From: Pseudomonas koreensis | Lineage (GTDB): Bacteria > Pseudomonadota > Gammaproteobacteria > Pseudomonadales > Pseudomonadaceae | Direction: 5' to 3' | Assembly: GCF_012986595.1 (NCBI RefSeq) | Contig: NZ_JAAQYM010000002.1 | Span: 496,001 to 560,000, forward strand | Length of the DNA: 64,000 nucleotides | Part shown: piece after piece, positions 36,844 to 46,784 of the stretch | How positions within the stretch are numbered: the first letter of the stretch is position 1 | Layout: every line of letters starts with the position of its first letter | Translations under genes and position numbers: made by a program | Notes under the pieces: model-generated | The model's input: only the letters and a program-made list of their open reading frames with translations | What the model was told of the DNA's origin: nothing | The model's database searches: none

Positions 36844-37304
36844 CAGGGGGCCTCGGTAATCAAGCCAACATTACCGACCCCGGCCTTCTGCAACCCGCCC
36901 ATGGCACCCATGACGGCGCCATAGTCAACCGACTTGTCGCCACGGATGAACACTTGAGTGTGCTTGCCGCCTTCGTTGCCGGAGCGAATGATCTTGGTCA
37001 CCGCGTCAGTCATCTGCGGCAGCGTCATGGCCCTGTCCTGCTGCTTTTCAGTATCGACTTCGCTGCCAAGGTTCCAGTAGTAGGTCTTGTCAGCCTTGAT
37101 CGAAATGGTCAGCACCTGAGTGTTGTTGTCCTGCGGCAAGGCTTCACTGGAAACCTTGGGCAGATCCACTTTCACGCCCTGATTGAGCATCGGCGCGGTC
37201 ACCATGAAGATAACCAGCAGCACCAGCATCACGTCGATGTATGGCACCACGTTCATCTCGGCGACCGGCTTGCGCTTGTTTCGGGCTCGAGCGATTAAAG
37301 CCAT
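36843..37304 (-). CDS. tolR: Tol-Pal protein TolR (ExbD family)
   Basis: Inner-membrane component of the proton-driven Tol motor. The product is 153 residues. A cytoplasmic N-terminus (RARNKRKPVAEMNVVPYIDV) precedes the single membrane helix VMLVLLVIFMVTAPM at about 25-42, which holds the proton-path aspartate in PYIDV. The periplasmic domain follows, with VFIRGDKSVDYGAVM near the end. It lies 14 bp after tolQ and shares one base with tolA. Confidence 0.96.
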   Translation of the reverse strand: MALIARARNKRKPVAEMNVVPYIDVMLVLLVIFMVTAPMLNQGVKVDLPKVSSEALPQDNNTQVLTISIKADKTYYWNLGSEVDTEKQQDRAMTLPQMTDAVTKIIRSGNEGGKHTQVFIRGDKSVDYGAVMGAMGGLQKAGVGNVGLITEAP

Positions 37305-37318
37305 CGGGAAATACCTGC

Positions 37319-38014
37319 TTATTCTTCGCTGGTGTGCACTTTGCGGTGCAGGATCGCCTGGAATTCATCGGCGAAGGTGTAGTAGCGGCTCAGCAAGGTT
37401 TCGCTGCGGGCAGAGAAACGGTTGTAAGCGATAACGGCCGGGATCGCGGCGAACAGGCCGATCGCGGTGGCGATCAGGGCTTCGGCGATACCCGGGGCCA
37501 CGGTGGCCAGGGTCGCTTGCTGGGCCTGAGCCAGACCACGGAAGGAGTTCATGATGCCCCATACGGTACCGAACAGACCGATGTACGGGCTGACCGAACC
37601 GACGGTGGCAAGGAATGGCAGGCTCTGCTCGAGCTTTTCTTCCTCACGGGAAATGGCAACACGCATGGCCCGGGCCACACCTTCCATCACCGCCTCAGGA
37701 TCGACGCCCGGCTGCTGACGCAGACGGGAGAATTCCTTGAAGCCGGCACGGAAGATCTGCTCCACGCCCGAATCCGGATCCGGGTTGCTGCCGGCCTGAC
37801 GGTACAGCTTGGACAGATCGATACCCGACCAGAAGCGCTCTTCGAAGCTCTCCAGGGCGCGTCGACCGGCACGCAGCAGATTGCTGCGCTGAAAGATCAT
37901 GATCCATGAGGTCACCGATGCGGCCACCAGGGTCAACATTACCAACTGCACCACGATGCTGGCATTGCTGACCAGGCTCCACATGGAGGAATGGTCGACG
38001 ACGTTAGCTTCCAC
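37319..38014 (-). CDS. tolQ: Tol-Pal protein TolQ (ExbB/MotA family)
   Basis: Membrane motor protein that with TolR uses the proton gradient to energise TolA. The product is 231 residues with three membrane segments at about 17-40, 137-160 and 172-195. [19 protein letters not shown] and [21 protein letters not shown] are the conserved motor helices. The GTG at 38014 has GGAGATAAAGC before it and lies inside the ybgC 3' end, an 11-bp overlap. Confidence 0.96.
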   Translation of the reverse strand: MEANVVDHSSMWSLVSNASIVVQLVMLTLVAASVTSWIMIFQRSNLLRAGRRALESFEERFWSGIDLSKLYRQAGSNPDPDSGVEQIFRAGFKEFSRLRQQPGVDPEAVMEGVARAMRVAISREEEKLEQSLPFLATVGSVSPYIGLFGTVWGIMNSFRGLAQAQQATLATVAPGIAEALIATAIGLFAAIPAVIAYNRFSARSETLLSRYYTFADEFQAILHRKVHTSEE

Positions 38015-38471
38015 GCTTTATCTCCTGCTTTGAGTGTGTACCCGTGCCGCCCGCGTCGGCAAAGGCCGCACGCAAGGATTCGGGCATGGCCCGGGGTTTC
38101 AAACTTTCGGTGCGCACACAGGCCACCAGAAACTGCCCTTCACAGAGCAGCACATTATCCGTGGCCCGCCTGACCTGCTGTTTGAAGCGCAGGCTGGCAC
38201 GGTTCAATTCGATTACATCAGCGCTTACCAGCAGTTCGTCGTCCAGTCGCGCCGGCGCGTGATAGCGCGCTTCGCTGGAATGCACGACAAACAACAGGTC
38301 CTCCCCTGCCAGTTCCGACTGGGCAAAGCCCAGCGTCCGGAGCCGCTCGGTTCGAGCCCGTTCCATAAACTTGAGGTAATTAACGTAATACACGATGCCG
38401 CCGGCATCGGTGTCCTCGTAATAAACGCGACAACGATGTGCGAACGGCTCAAGCCCGTTTTGCGCGCGCAT
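38004..38471 (-). CDS. ybgC: Acyl-CoA thioesterase YbgC
   Basis: Hotdog-fold thioesterase, first gene of the Tol-Pal operon. The product is 155 residues, 15-20 longer than the E. coli protein at the C-terminus. The catalytic block [20 protein letters not shown] contains the active-site aspartate, and [16 protein letters not shown] follows. It overlaps tolQ by 11 bp. Its physiological substrate is not settled, and a role in phospholipid or acyl-ACP turnover near the division machinery is suggested in other bacteria. Confidence 0.95.
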   Translation of the reverse strand: MRAQNGLEPFAHRCRVYYEDTDAGGIVYYVNYLKFMERARTERLRTLGFAQSELAGEDLLFVVHSSEARYHAPARLDDELLVSADVIELNRASLRFKQQVRRATDNVLLCEGQFLVACVRTESLKPRAMPESLRAAFADAGGTGTHSKQEIKRGS

Positions 38472-38598
38472 ACTCTAGTGCTTACTCCTCGGGTTGCCAA
38501 TCCAGCCAGGCAACTGTTTTTCATTGTTCAAAGGCTTTACCGCAAAAGTACCGTCCTGTGACAGTACAAACGCTGAATAAATCGACAATAAATGTGTA

Positions 38599-39660
38599 CT
38601 AATCGTCTACCGCATCGAGAAACTCGTCTACCACGGGCATTTCGCCCATTCGTGACGGAATGTTTAAACCGAAATGCAGGTACGCATGCCGCGTTACCAC
38701 CCTGCCCCGCGGCGTGCGCATGATGTAGCCCTGTTGAATCAGGTACGGCTCCAGCACGTCTTCGATGGTGTGGCGTTCTTCACTGATCGCCGCTGCCAGG
38801 CTGTCGATGCCCACCGGGCCACCGTCGAACTTCTCGATCATGGTCAGCAGCAGGCGCCGGTCCTGATGATCGAAACCGTGTTCGTCGACATCCAGCAGGT
38901 TCAACGCCAGATCGGCCACGGCCTTGGTGATGTGGCCCTTGGCCCGGACTTCGGCGAAATCGCGTACCCGACGCAGCAGACGATTGGCAATCCGCGGCGT
39001 GCCACGGGCGCGGCGCGCCACTTCGAAAGCGCCCTCCGGATCCAGCGGCAAGCCGAGAATGTTCGCCGAACGACTGACAATCGTCGACAGGTCAGCGGTG
39101 TTGTAGAACTCAAGACGCTGGACGATACCGAAGCGGTCACGCAACGGGTTGGTCAGCATGCCGGCGCGAGTGGTGGCACCGACCAGGGTGAACGGTGGCA
39201 GATCCAGCTTGATCGACCGCGCCGCCGGCCCTTCGCCGATCATGATGTCGAGCTGAAAGTCTTCCATGGCCGGGTACAACACTTCTTCGACGATCGGCGA
39301 CAGGCGATGGATTTCATCGATGAACAGCACGTCGTGCGGCTCAAGATTGGTCAGCAACGCCGCCAGATCGCCCGGACGCTCAAGCACCGGGCCGGACGTG
39401 CTCTTGATCGACACGCCCATTTCCTGGGCGATGATGTTGGCCAGCGTGGTCTTACCCAACCCCGGCGGGCCGAAGATCAGCGTGTGATCGAGGGATTCGT
39501 TACGGCCACGGGCGGCCTGAATGAACAGTTCCATCTGCTCGCGGACCGTCGGCTGGCCGATGTAGTCGGCCAGGCTGACAGGACGAATCGCCCGGTCCTG
39601 GACTTCTTCGCGCTCGCGCGGGCTGTGCGCGGCGGCGATCAGACGATCAGCTTCAATCAC
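38599..39660 (-). CDS. ruvB: Holliday junction helicase RuvB
   Basis: AAA+ motor that drives branch migration of Holliday junctions with RuvA. The product is 353 residues. Walker [13 protein letters not shown] and Walker [12 protein letters not shown] are present, with sensor GATTRAGML and the C-terminal winged helix ([13 protein letters not shown]). The start is GTG at 39660, directly after the ruvA stop. ruvC-ruvA-ruvB order is normal for pseudomonads. Confidence 0.97.
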   Translation of the reverse strand: MIEADRLIAAAHSPREREEVQDRAIRPVSLADYIGQPTVREQMELFIQAARGRNESLDHTLIFGPPGLGKTTLANIIAQEMGVSIKSTSGPVLERPGDLAALLTNLEPHDVLFIDEIHRLSPIVEEVLYPAMEDFQLDIMIGEGPAARSIKLDLPPFTLVGATTRAGMLTNPLRDRFGIVQRLEFYNTADLSTIVSRSANILGLPLDPEGAFEVARRARGTPRIANRLLRRVRDFAEVRAKGHITKAVADLALNLLDVDEHGFDHQDRRLLLTMIEKFDGGPVGIDSLAAAISEERHTIEDVLEPYLIQQGYIMRTPRGRVVTRHAYLHFGLNIPSRMGEMPVVDEFLDAVDD

Positions 39661-40269
39661 TTAAATCATTCCCTTCAGGGCGCGGCGGATCATGTCTTCA
39701 CTGCTCAGGTTCTTGTCCTTGATGGCGGAAATCGCCTTGCTCGCTTCCTGCGGCTTGTAGCCGAGGGAAATCAGCGCGCTGACCGCATCGTTTTCGGCGG
39801 TGTTGACCGGCGCCGGACCGTCCGGCTGGTTCGGCACCAGGGCGAACATCGCCGGCACGGTTTCCCAGGCCTTGAAGCGGTCTTTGAGTTCAACCAGCAG
39901 ACGCTCGGCGGTTTTCTTGCCGACACCCGGGACCTTGGTCAGCGCCGAAGTGTCCTGGGATTGTACGCAGCGGATCAGCTCATCGACTTCCAGACTCGAC
40001 ATCAGGGCCAGGGCCAGTTTCGGCCCGACACCATTGAGACGGATCAACTCACGAAAAAAGTCTCGCTCACGCTTGCCGGCGAAGCCATAGAGTAACTGCG
40101 CGTCTTCACGTACGACCAAATGGGTGTGCAGCGTCAGCGGTTCACCGACCGACGGCAGACGATAAAGGGTGGTCATGGGCACTTCCAGCTCATACCCGAG
40201 GCCGTTTACATCCAGAATCAGGTGCGGCGGCTGTTTCTCAGCCAGGGTGCCGCGCAAGCGTCCAATCAC
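39661..40269 (-). CDS. ruvA: Holliday junction protein RuvA
   Basis: Tetrameric DNA-binding partner of RuvB. The product is 202 residues: an N-terminal OB-fold ([20 protein letters not shown]), a central helix-hairpin-helix pair ([30 protein letters not shown]) and a C-terminal three-helix domain that contacts RuvB ([19 protein letters not shown]). Its stop abuts the ruvB start. 114 bp separate it from ruvC. Confidence 0.97.
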   Translation of the reverse strand: MIGRLRGTLAEKQPPHLILDVNGLGYELEVPMTTLYRLPSVGEPLTLHTHLVVREDAQLLYGFAGKRERDFFRELIRLNGVGPKLALALMSSLEVDELIRCVQSQDTSALTKVPGVGKKTAERLLVELKDRFKAWETVPAMFALVPNQPDGPAPVNTAENDAVSALISLGYKPQEASKAISAIKDKNLSSEDMIRRALKGMI

Positions 40270-40383
40270 GTTTCAGATCCTTGAGCGTTGACCAGCCGGG
40301 GGCTGGCGACAAAACAGAATACGGATTCGGGCCGACGACCCAGGCACAAAATCCATATACCGGAAAATTGATTGCTGATGCTA

Positions 40384-40911
40384 TCAGAGACGCAGGCGCC
40401 CGCCACGACTGCGTGCTGCTCCCAAGCCGTGCGGCAGCAGACTGGAGCGGGTGTGCGCGTGACAAATGGCGATCGCCAGGGCATCCGAGGCGTCGATTTG
40501 CGGCTTGGCGGTCAGCTTGAGCATGTGCATGACCATCATCTGCACCTGCTCTTTGTTGGCCGCTCCGGTGCCGACCACGGCTTGCTTGACCTGGGTTGCG
40601 GTGTACTCGGCAATCTCCAGGCACTCTTCAGCCCCCGCCACAATCGCAGCCCCGCGGGCCTGTCCCAGCTTCAGCGCGGAATCGGCGTTTTTCGCCATGA
40701 ACACCTTTTCGATGCCCATGGTCACCGGGCCGTAGGTCTGAATGATTTCCCGCACGCCGCGATAAACGATTTGCAGGCGCTCATGCAGCTCGCCAGCGCC
40801 GGTACGGATGCAGCCTGAGGCCACGTAAATGCAGCCACCGCGCCCGGTATCGCGAACAATCCCGTAACCGGTGATGCGCGAGCCGGGGTCGATACCAAGA
40901 ATTAAAGTCAT
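40384..40911 (-). CDS. ruvC: Holliday junction resolvase RuvC
   Basis: Endonuclease that cuts Holliday junctions symmetrically. The product is 175 residues. The RNase H-like core has the first metal-binding aspartate in [17 protein letters not shown] (D8), the glutamate in [11 protein letters not shown] and the C-terminal [14 protein letters not shown], which holds the last acidic residues. It is first in ruvCAB. A dispersed repeat lies between it and yebC. Confidence 0.97.
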   Translation of the reverse strand: MTLILGIDPGSRITGYGIVRDTGRGGCIYVASGCIRTGAGELHERLQIVYRGVREIIQTYGPVTMGIEKVFMAKNADSALKLGQARGAAIVAGAEECLEIAEYTATQVKQAVVGTGAANKEQVQMMVMHMLKLTAKPQIDASDALAIAICHAHTRSSLLPHGLGAARSRGGRLRL

Positions 40912-40949
40912 AACGCCTGCAGAAATGGGTGCGAAAGCTGAGGTTACAG

Positions 40950-41024
40950 GTAGGAGCTGCCGAAGGCAGCGATCTTTTGATCTTTTAAAAACACAAAGAT
41001 CGCAGCCTTCGGCAGCTGCTACAG
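40950..41024. repeat. Palindromic repeat, GAGCTGCCGAAGG type, yebC-ruvC gap
   Basis: GTAGGAGCTGCCGAAGGCAG at 40950 faces CGCAGCCTTCGGCAGCTGC. The arms differ at two or three bases. It separates yebC from ruvC, which are often co-transcribed. Confidence 0.85.
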
Positions 41025-41067
41025 GTGAAGTGTAGAGCCAGCAAAAACTGCGACCTTTCTATTTGCA

Positions 41068-41814
41068 TCAACCGAGCTGAGCAGCCACGTCTTCCGGAAT
41101 ATCCGCGTTGGAGTAGACGTTCTGCACGTCGTCCAGGTCCTCAAGCATGTCGATCAGCTTGAGCACCTTCTCCGCACCGTCCAGATCCAGCTCGGCGCTG
41201 GTGGTCGGCTGCATGACGATCTCCGCATCATCGCCCTTGAACCCCGCCGCTTCCAGCGCGTTGCGCACTGCATAGAAGCTGGTGAACGAGGTGAACACGT
41301 CGATCGAACCGTCTTCATGGGTGACCACGTCGTCGGCATCGGCTTCCAGCGCCGCTTCGGTCAAGGCATCTTCGTCGACGCCCGGGGCGAAGCTGATCTG
41401 GCCCTTGCGCTCGAACAGGTAGGCCACCGAACCGTCGGTGCCGAGATTGCCCCCGCACTTGCTGAACGCGTGGCGTACGGCTGCAGCGGTACGGTTGCGG
41501 TTGTCGGTCATGCACTCGACCATCACCGCCACGCCGCCCGGGCCGTAACCTTCGTAGGTCAGCTCTTCAACGTTGTCCGCTTCGGTCGCGCCGGCGCCGC
41601 GCGCAACGGCGCGGTCGATGATGTCGCGGCTCATGTTGGCCCCGAGCGCCTTGTCCAGGGCCAGGCGCAAGCGCGGGTTGGAACCCGGATCACCGCCGCC
41701 CTGACGGGCCGCAACGGTCAGTTCACGGATCCACTTGGTGAAGATCTTGCCTCTCTTGGCATCCTGACGTTCTTTGCGGTGCTTGATGTTCGCCCACTTG
41801 GAATGACCTGCCAT
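41068..41814 (-). CDS. yebC: YebC/PmpR family transcriptional regulator
   Basis: Widely conserved DNA- or ribosome-associated regulator. The Pseudomonas member PmpR is reported to repress quinolone-signal genes. The product is 248 residues, normal length, opening with [36 protein letters not shown] and [15 protein letters not shown] are family-typical. The ATG at 41814 follows GAGAATTCGGAGCG on the minus strand. It lies downstream of aspS, past that gene's terminator. Confidence 0.95.
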   Translation of the reverse strand: MAGHSKWANIKHRKERQDAKRGKIFTKWIRELTVAARQGGGDPGSNPRLRLALDKALGANMSRDIIDRAVARGAGATEADNVEELTYEGYGPGGVAVMVECMTDNRNRTAAAVRHAFSKCGGNLGTDGSVAYLFERKGQISFAPGVDEDALTEAALEADADDVVTHEDGSIDVFTSFTSFYAVRNALEAAGFKGDDAEIVMQPTTSAELDLDGAEKVLKLIDMLEDLDDVQNVYSNADIPEDVAAQLG

Positions 41815-41903
41815 AACTCGCTCCGAATTCTCTTTGAAACGTGGCCCGCCCTGCTCATGCAGCGGCCAGCCAACAAAAAATCTCGACCTGCTCTCTATAG
41901 ATA

Positions 41904-41930
41904 GAAAAAAGGCGCATCCGAAGATGCGCC
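41904..41930 (-). terminator. Terminator after aspS
   Basis: The perfect 8-bp stem GGCGCATC/GATGCGCC with a TTCG tetraloop ends on the minus strand in six T. yebC must therefore have its own promoter or depend on read-through. Confidence 0.9.
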
Positions 41931-41942
41931 TTCAGGCCCGTC

Positions 41943-43718
41943 TTACTCAGCCTTTGGCGTTTCGCGCAAACGAATGTGCAGCTCGCGCAGTGCCTTGGCA
42001 TCTACCACACCCGGGGCTTGCGTCATGACGTCCGCAGCGCTCTGGGTTTTCGGGAAGGCGATCACTTCACGGATCGACTGGGCGCCGGTCATCAGCATCA
42101 CCAGACGGTCCAGACCGAAAGCCAGACCACCGTGCGGCGGTGCACCGTACTTCAGCGCGTCGAGCAGGAAGCCGAATTTCTCTTCCTGTTCCGCTTCATT
42201 GATACCCAGCAGACGGAACACCGCTTGCTGCATTTCCTTGCGGTGGATACGGATCGAACCGCCACCCAGCTCGGTGCCGTTCAGCACCATGTCGTACGCA
42301 CGGGACAGCGCGCCAGCCGGGTTGGCTTCCAGCTCTTCAGGAGAGCACTTTGGTGCGGTGAACGGGTGGTGCAGCGCCGAGAAGCTGCCGTCGTCGTTTT
42401 CTTCGAACATCGGGAAGTCGACGACCCACATCGGTGCCCACTTGCAGGTCAGCAAGTTCAGGTCGTGACCGAGCTTGATACGCAGCGCGCCCAGGGCTTC
42501 GCTGACGATCTTGGCCTTGTCGGCACCGAAGAACACGATGTCGCCATCGACAGCGCCAACGCGGTCAAGGATCACGTTCAGCTTGTCTTCAGGGATGTTT
42601 TTCACGATCGGCGACTGCAGGCCTTCAACACCGGCAGCACGCTCGTTGACCTTGATGTACGCCAGGCCCTTGGCACCGTAGATGCCAACGAACTTGGTGT
42701 AGTCGTCGATCTGCTTGCGCGGCATGCTTGCCCCGCCTGGAACGCGCAGCGCGGCGATACGGCATTTCGGGTCGTTGGCCGGGCCGCTGAACACCTTGAA
42801 TTCGACTTCTTTCAGTTGATCGGCAACGTCAACCAGTTCCAGCGGGTTACGCAGGTCCGGCTTGTCGGAACCGTAACGACGCATGGCCTCTTCGAAGGTC
42901 ATGTGCGGGAATTCGCCGAATTCCAGATCCAGCACTTCCTTGAACAGGTTGCGGATCATGCCTTCGGTCAGGCCCATGATGTCTTTTTCGTCGAGGAAGC
43001 TGGTCTCGATGTCGATCTGAGTGAACTCAGGCTGACGGTCGGCACGCAGGTCTTCGTCGCGGAAGCACTTGGCGATCTGGTAGTAACGGTCGAAGCCGGC
43101 GACCATCAGCAGCTGCTTGAACAGCTGAGGCGATTGCGGCAGGGCGAAGAACGAACCGGCGTGAGTACGGCTCGGCACCAGGTAGTCACGGGCGCCTTCT
43201 GGAGTCGCACGGGTCAGGATCGGCGTTTCAACGTCGAGGAAGCCGTTCTCGTCGAGGAAACGACGGATGCTGGTGGTCATGCGCGAACGCAGGCGCAGCT
43301 TCTCGGCCATTTCCGGACGACGCAGGTCCAGGAAGCGATAGCGCAGGCGGGTTTCTTCGCCAACGTCGGAGTATTCGTTGAGCGGGAACGGCGGGGTTTC
43401 CGACTCGTTCAGCACTTCCAGCTCGTAGCCCAGCACTTCGATCATGCCCGACGCCATGTTGGCGTTGGTGGCACCGGCCGGACGCAGACGCACCTTGCCG
43501 GTGATCTTCACTACGTATTCGCTGCGCACGCGATCGGCAGCGGCGAAGCTCTCGGCGCGATCCGGGTCGAACACCACCTGAGCCAGACCATCACGATCAC
43601 GGATATCGAGGAAAATCACCCCGCCGTGGTCGCGACGACGGTGAACCCATCCGCAAAGGGTAATTTCCTGGCCTTCCAGGCTTTCGTTCAGTTGGCCGCA
43701 ATAATGGCTGCGCATCAT
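41943..43718 (-). CDS. aspS: Aspartyl-tRNA synthetase, AspRS
   Basis: Charges tRNA-Asp and possibly tRNA-Asn. From the first of two adjacent ATG codons at 43718 the product is 591 residues, the length of the P. aeruginosa enzyme. The open frame to 43778 adds 20 residues with no family match. An OB-fold anticodon domain covers about 1-110 ([20 protein letters not shown]). The class II core has motif 2 [20 protein letters not shown], a GAD insert at about 290-410 and motif 3 [14 protein letters not shown]. As the genus has GatCAB, it is probably the non-discriminating bacterial form, but the sequence here does not prove it. Confidence 0.97.
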   Translation of the reverse strand: MMRSHYCGQLNESLEGQEITLCGWVHRRRDHGGVIFLDIRDRDGLAQVVFDPDRAESFAAADRVRSEYVVKITGKVRLRPAGATNANMASGMIEVLGYELEVLNESETPPFPLNEYSDVGEETRLRYRFLDLRRPEMAEKLRLRSRMTTSIRRFLDENGFLDVETPILTRATPEGARDYLVPSRTHAGSFFALPQSPQLFKQLLMVAGFDRYYQIAKCFRDEDLRADRQPEFTQIDIETSFLDEKDIMGLTEGMIRNLFKEVLDLEFGEFPHMTFEEAMRRYGSDKPDLRNPLELVDVADQLKEVEFKVFSGPANDPKCRIAALRVPGGASMPRKQIDDYTKFVGIYGAKGLAYIKVNERAAGVEGLQSPIVKNIPEDKLNVILDRVGAVDGDIVFFGADKAKIVSEALGALRIKLGHDLNLLTCKWAPMWVVDFPMFEENDDGSFSALHHPFTAPKCSPEELEANPAGALSRAYDMVLNGTELGGGSIRIHRKEMQQAVFRLLGINEAEQEEKFGFLLDALKYGAPPHGGLAFGLDRLVMLMTGAQSIREVIAFPKTQSAADVMTQAPGVVDAKALRELHIRLRETPKAE

Positions 43719-43818
43719 GGTAGTGGTTTCGCTTCTCGTAATTCGAAATTCGGTGGAGATCCCGTCGCCATCAAGCATTACGGAATCTCACGCGTGTCGT
43801 TCGACCTGGGCCTGAACC

Positions 43819-44040
43819 CTAGTCAGATTTGTCGCCACCGGCCAGATTCTTCTTGGCTCCGGTCTTGAAATCGGTTTCGTACCAACCGCTGCCGCTGAGG
43901 CGAAAACCCGGCATGGACAGCTGTTTCTTGAGCTCTGGCGCCTGACAGGCAGGGCAGTCGACCAGCGGTGCCTCGCTGATCTTTTGAATGGCTTCCAACT
44001 GATGACCACAGGAAGCACATTGATAATCGTACATCGGCAT
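43819..44040 (-). CDS. FmdB-family zinc-ribbon protein
   Basis: 73-residue protein with the CxxC...CxxC zinc ribbon of the FmdB putative regulator family: MPMYDYQCASCGHQLEAIQK and DCPACQAPELKKQ supply four cysteines. The C-terminal GSGWYETDFKTGAKKN is common in the Pseudomonas members. It sits upstream of aspS, 100 bp away, in the same direction. Function is unknown beyond zinc binding. Confidence 0.88.
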   Translation of the reverse strand: MPMYDYQCASCGHQLEAIQKISEAPLVDCPACQAPELKKQLSMPGFRLSGSGWYETDFKTGAKKNLAGGDKSD

Positions 44041-44173
44041 GGGGGTGTCTCGGCGATCAGATTGCCACCGCGCGCAGGGCTTTGCGGCGAAAGAGCGGGA
44101 TTATATCCATTAAATGCGGGCTGTGCAGCCGTAAGACTGCACAGCCCGCCACGTCATTTCAAGTATTGCCCGT

Positions 44174-44509
44174 TCAGGGCATGACGGCCGACGGGGTATC
44201 CCGCAGACCATTCATCACGCACACCACCCGCACCAGGCCACTGAAGTTTTTCACCCCGCCATGGCGCAGGTGCACTTGGCGGTCCACATGGGACAGCAGC
44301 GTACTGACCGAACAGCCGTTGTCTTCGGCCATCGCGCCAAGAATGTTCCAGTAAACCTGCTCGAGCCTCAAGCAGGTCGCAAAGCCGTTCAAACGCACCG
44401 ACCTGGACAACGGCCGGATCAACTCGAAGTCGAAACCGCTGACCAACGGATCGACCTTCATTTGCTGCTGCGAACCGACGCGCTCGCCTCGCCTGTCTCC
44501 ATCCACCAT
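44174..44509 (-). CDS. Ribbon-helix-helix domain protein
   Basis: 111-residue protein that resembles the RHH_4-type ribbon-helix-helix family, likely DNA-binding. The ATG at 44509 is chosen for the good AAAGGAG site 10 bp before it. The frame stays open to 44584 without a better signal. The core runs from RSVRLNGFATCLRLEQVYW through LGAMAEDNGCSVSTLLSHVD. The N-terminus (MVDGDRRGERVGSQQQ) appears disordered. Targets are unknown. It stands between the Dps gene and the zinc-ribbon gene. Confidence 0.8.
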   Translation of the reverse strand: MVDGDRRGERVGSQQQMKVDPLVSGFDFELIRPLSRSVRLNGFATCLRLEQVYWNILGAMAEDNGCSVSTLLSHVDRQVHLRHGGVKNFSGLVRVVCVMNGLRDTPSAVMP

Positions 44510-44691
44510 ATCGCTGACACTCCTTTGCCATCCGTGCTTTTTATTAAGGCAACATCCTGTGCCCTCATAAAAACGCAGCCGCAAAGTTAGCGCCAGACGA
44601 CTAGTTGCCCATCTGCGTAGGATAAGCCGACATCATCGGTAAGATTTGCAACAGTACGCGGACATCCCCCGGACGTCCGCGCACCTGGCGA

Positions 44692-45162
44692 TCAGGTCTC
44701 CAGCAACGCGCGCAGCATCCAGGCCGTCTTTTCATGCACCTGCATGCGCTGGGTCAGCAGGTCGGCCGTCGGCTCGTCACTGACTTTGTCCAGCAACGGG
44801 AAAATGCCTCGAGCGGTGCGTGTTACCGCTTCCTGCCCCTCGACCAGTTGCTTGATCATGTTTTCAGCACTGGGCACGCCCTCCTCCTCCTTGATCGAGG
44901 AAAGACGAGCATAAGTGGCGTAGGCTCCTGGCGCCGGAAAGCCCAGGGCGCGGATGCGCTCGGCGATCAGGTCCACGGCCAGCGCCAGTTCGTTGTACTG
45001 CTCTTCGAACATCAGGTGCAGGGTCCTGAACATCGGACCTGTGACGTTCCAGTGGAAGTTATGGGTTTTCAGATACAGCACGTAGGTGTCCGACAGCAGC
45101 CGCGACAGCCCCTCGACGATGGACTTGCGGTCTTCTTCACTGATACCGATATCGATTGCCAT
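44692..45162 (-). CDS. Dps-family DNA protection / ferritin-like protein
   Basis: Mini-ferritin that oxidises and stores iron and may coat DNA in stress. The product is 156 residues. The ferroxidase motif is seen in [20 protein letters not shown] (His and Asp/Glu ligands), with [22 protein letters not shown] following. It matches the gene next to aspS in P. aeruginosa (PA0962, from memory). The ATG at 45162 faces a 311-bp intergenic region shared with the divergent cold-shock-domain gene. Confidence 0.92.
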   Translation of the reverse strand: MAIDIGISEEDRKSIVEGLSRLLSDTYVLYLKTHNFHWNVTGPMFRTLHLMFEEQYNELALAVDLIAERIRALGFPAPGAYATYARLSSIKEEEGVPSAENMIKQLVEGQEAVTRTARGIFPLLDKVSDEPTADLLTQRMQVHEKTAWMLRALLET

Positions 45163-45473
45163 GTTTACCCCCTAAGGCGATTGAATTCATCCAGCAGGTG
45201 CAGTCCCACTCTAGCAAGGCCACCGCCACCTCGCAGCCTGCAATCGTCTCGCACCGTGCGACAAATCGACCGGGCGGGGTGCCGCTGGCCGGGGTAATTT
45301 GAGAACCCGCAGGCTTTGCTGTTAAATAGGCAGTGTGTCGCTACGCCCCATTTTTCGGGGGTATGGCGCATAGGCTGATATCGCGTACGTGTCCAACGCC
45401 TCTTTATTGTTCCGAAGCGAACCGTGCGTCTTCAGCTCTTCCTTGTGAGCCGTCATAACGTGAGCCAATCAAA
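45163..45473. other. Divergent intergenic region, dps-like / membrane CSD gene
   Basis: 311 bp, with no supported ORF. It must carry both promoters. No clear -35/-10, OxyR or Fur site could be assigned. A CCCCATTTTTCGGGG hairpin lies near 45347-45361, on the cold-shock side. Confidence 0.5.
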
Positions 45474-46076
45474 ATGTTAAAAATCGTCCACCTGCTAATG
45501 GGCGCAGCGGCTTTGCTGCTGTCGTTCATACCTAGCTTGAAATCCGAAGCCGTTCCTTACCTGCAACAACCCGATGCACTTTACCTGGCCTTTCTCGGCC
45601 TGCTGAACCTGGTCATCGCTCCAGTGATCCCTTACTGGAACAAAGGCCCGCGCCAGCATCTGCAAAATCTGGTCAGCGCTCTTCTGGTACTGACTGTCGT
45701 CCTGCAAACCCTGACCCTGATCGCACCGATGCCCGTCATCGCCGGTCAACCGGCTGTTCTGTTCAGCCTGGTGATTGCCCTGGTTGCCGTGGTTCTGCAC
45801 CTGGCCGTCAGCTTCTACAAATCGTCGCCAGCTGCCGCACCGACCACCTATGACATGAGCAACCGCGATACCGGGACCGTCAAGTGGTTCAACACGTCCA
45901 AGGGCTTCGGCTTTATTTCCCGGGATTCCGGTGATGATATTTTCGTGCACTTTCGTGCAATCCGTGGTGAAGGCCACCGCGTCCTGGTCGAAGGCCAGCG
46001 CGTGGAGTTCTCGGTGATGAACCGGGACAAAGGCCTGCAAGCCGAGGACGTGATCGCCGCTCTGCCGCGTCGCTGA
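45474..46076 (+). CDS. Membrane-anchored cold-shock-domain protein
   Basis: 200-residue protein that joins an integral membrane part to a cytoplasmic cold-shock domain. Hydrophobic segments lie at about 3-19 ([15 protein letters not shown]), 37-52 ([16 protein letters not shown]), 65-85 and 90-112. After a short linker the CSD starts at [18 protein letters not shown] and contains DIFVHFRA. The ATG at 45474 is used for lack of a better start. Classic Csp proteins are about 70 residues, so the membrane part is an added module. A PA0961-type counterpart beside dps and aspS is expected in P. aeruginosa. Tethered RNA binding at the membrane is inference. Confidence 0.88.
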   Translation: MLKIVHLLMGAAALLLSFIPSLKSEAVPYLQQPDALYLAFLGLLNLVIAPVIPYWNKGPRQHLQNLVSALLVLTVVLQTLTLIAPMPVIAGQPAVLFSLVIALVAVVLHLAVSFYKSSPAAAPTTYDMSNRDTGTVKWFNTSKGFGFISRDSGDDIFVHFRAIRGEGHRVLVEGQRVEFSVMNRDKGLQAEDVIAALPRR

Positions 46077-46087
46077 TCCAAGGCAAC

Positions 46088-46127
46088 AAAAAACCGCGAA
46101 CAGCCAGACTGTTCGCGGTTTTTTTAT
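46088..46127. terminator. Bidirectional terminator between CSD gene and slyX
   Basis: AACCGCGAACAG pairs with CTGTTCGCGGTT over a 5-nt loop, flanked by A and T runs. It serves both convergent genes. Confidence 0.92.
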
Positions 46128-46148
46128 GCCTGCGCCAAGGCCTCGGCA

Positions 46149-46355
46149 TCAGTAGTGCGGTGGTGGCGCCTCTTCCTCGAAAGAGTCGAACTGCCCGACC
46201 ATCTCTTCCTGACGCTTGAGTAACGCCGCCATTTGCAGTTGCAGGCGTTCAATCACCCGCTGCTGCGCCACCAGTTCATCGTTCAAGGCCTGGATGGTGT
46301 CATCCTGAAAAGCCAGACGACTTTCCAGATCGGTAACGCGCGCTTCAAGACTCAT
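46149..46355 (-). CDS. slyX: SlyX protein
   Basis: Small coiled-coil protein, 68 residues, of unknown role, named after slyD linkage in E. coli. The heptad-rich [20 protein letters not shown] is followed by [19 protein letters not shown] and a C-terminal Pro/His tail APPPHY, which is the family hallmark. It starts 3 bp after the HIT-family gene ends, so the two are an operon. Confidence 0.92.
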   Translation of the reverse strand: MSLEARVTDLESRLAFQDDTIQALNDELVAQQRVIERLQLQMAALLKRQEEMVGQFDSFEEEAPPPHY

Positions 46356-46358
46356 GAT

Positions 46359-46784
46359 TCAGCCCTCCAGAAACGTGAAATGCTCGGTCAGTACCAGGCG
46401 CAGCCGTTCACGAATGGCCGCTACCTGCTCGGCGCTGTAGGGTTTGGCCGGGTGCTTGCCCCAGACCGGCGCGGGCCATGCCGCATCGTCACGCTTGCGC
46501 ACGATCACATGCATATGCAGTTGGCTGACGACGTTACCCAGAGTCGCGACGTTCATCTTGTCAGCGTCGAACAGATCCTTGAGCAACTCGGCCAGCGCGG
46601 TCGTTTCCTGCCATAACTGCTGCTGGTCGGCGACATCCAACTGAAACAACTCGCTGATATCGTCGCGACGAGGCACCAGGATGAACCATGGGTAATTGGC
46701 ATCGTTGGACAGCAGCAACCGACACAGCGGGAAGTCGCCGATGGTCAGGGTGTCCTGTCGAAGTTGTGAATCCAAAACAAACAC
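46359..46784 (-). CDS. HIT-family protein (histidine triad hydrolase)
   Basis: Predicted nucleotide hydrolase or transferase, 141 residues. The histidine triad is VSQLHMHVIVRK (HxHxH-like with H-M-H-V-I) and DFPLCRLLLSNDANYPWFIL is conserved in the pseudomonad subgroup. The GTG at 46784 with GGGAG 8 bp before it fits the family N-terminus (VFVLDSQLRQDTL). The longer frame to 46988 adds 68 residues that are rich in Arg and resemble no HIT protein. slyX follows. Confidence 0.85.
   Translation of the reverse strand: MFVLDSQLRQDTLTIGDFPLCRLLLSNDANYPWFILVPRRDDISELFQLDVADQQQLWQETTALAELLKDLFDADKMNVATLGNVVSQLHMHVIVRKRDDAAWPAPVWGKHPAKPYSAEQVAAIRERLRLVLTEHFTFLEG

Noticed and set aside
41976..43868. 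630-residue open frame antisense to aspS
   Set aside because: Shadow frame. AspS is complete with all class II motifs.
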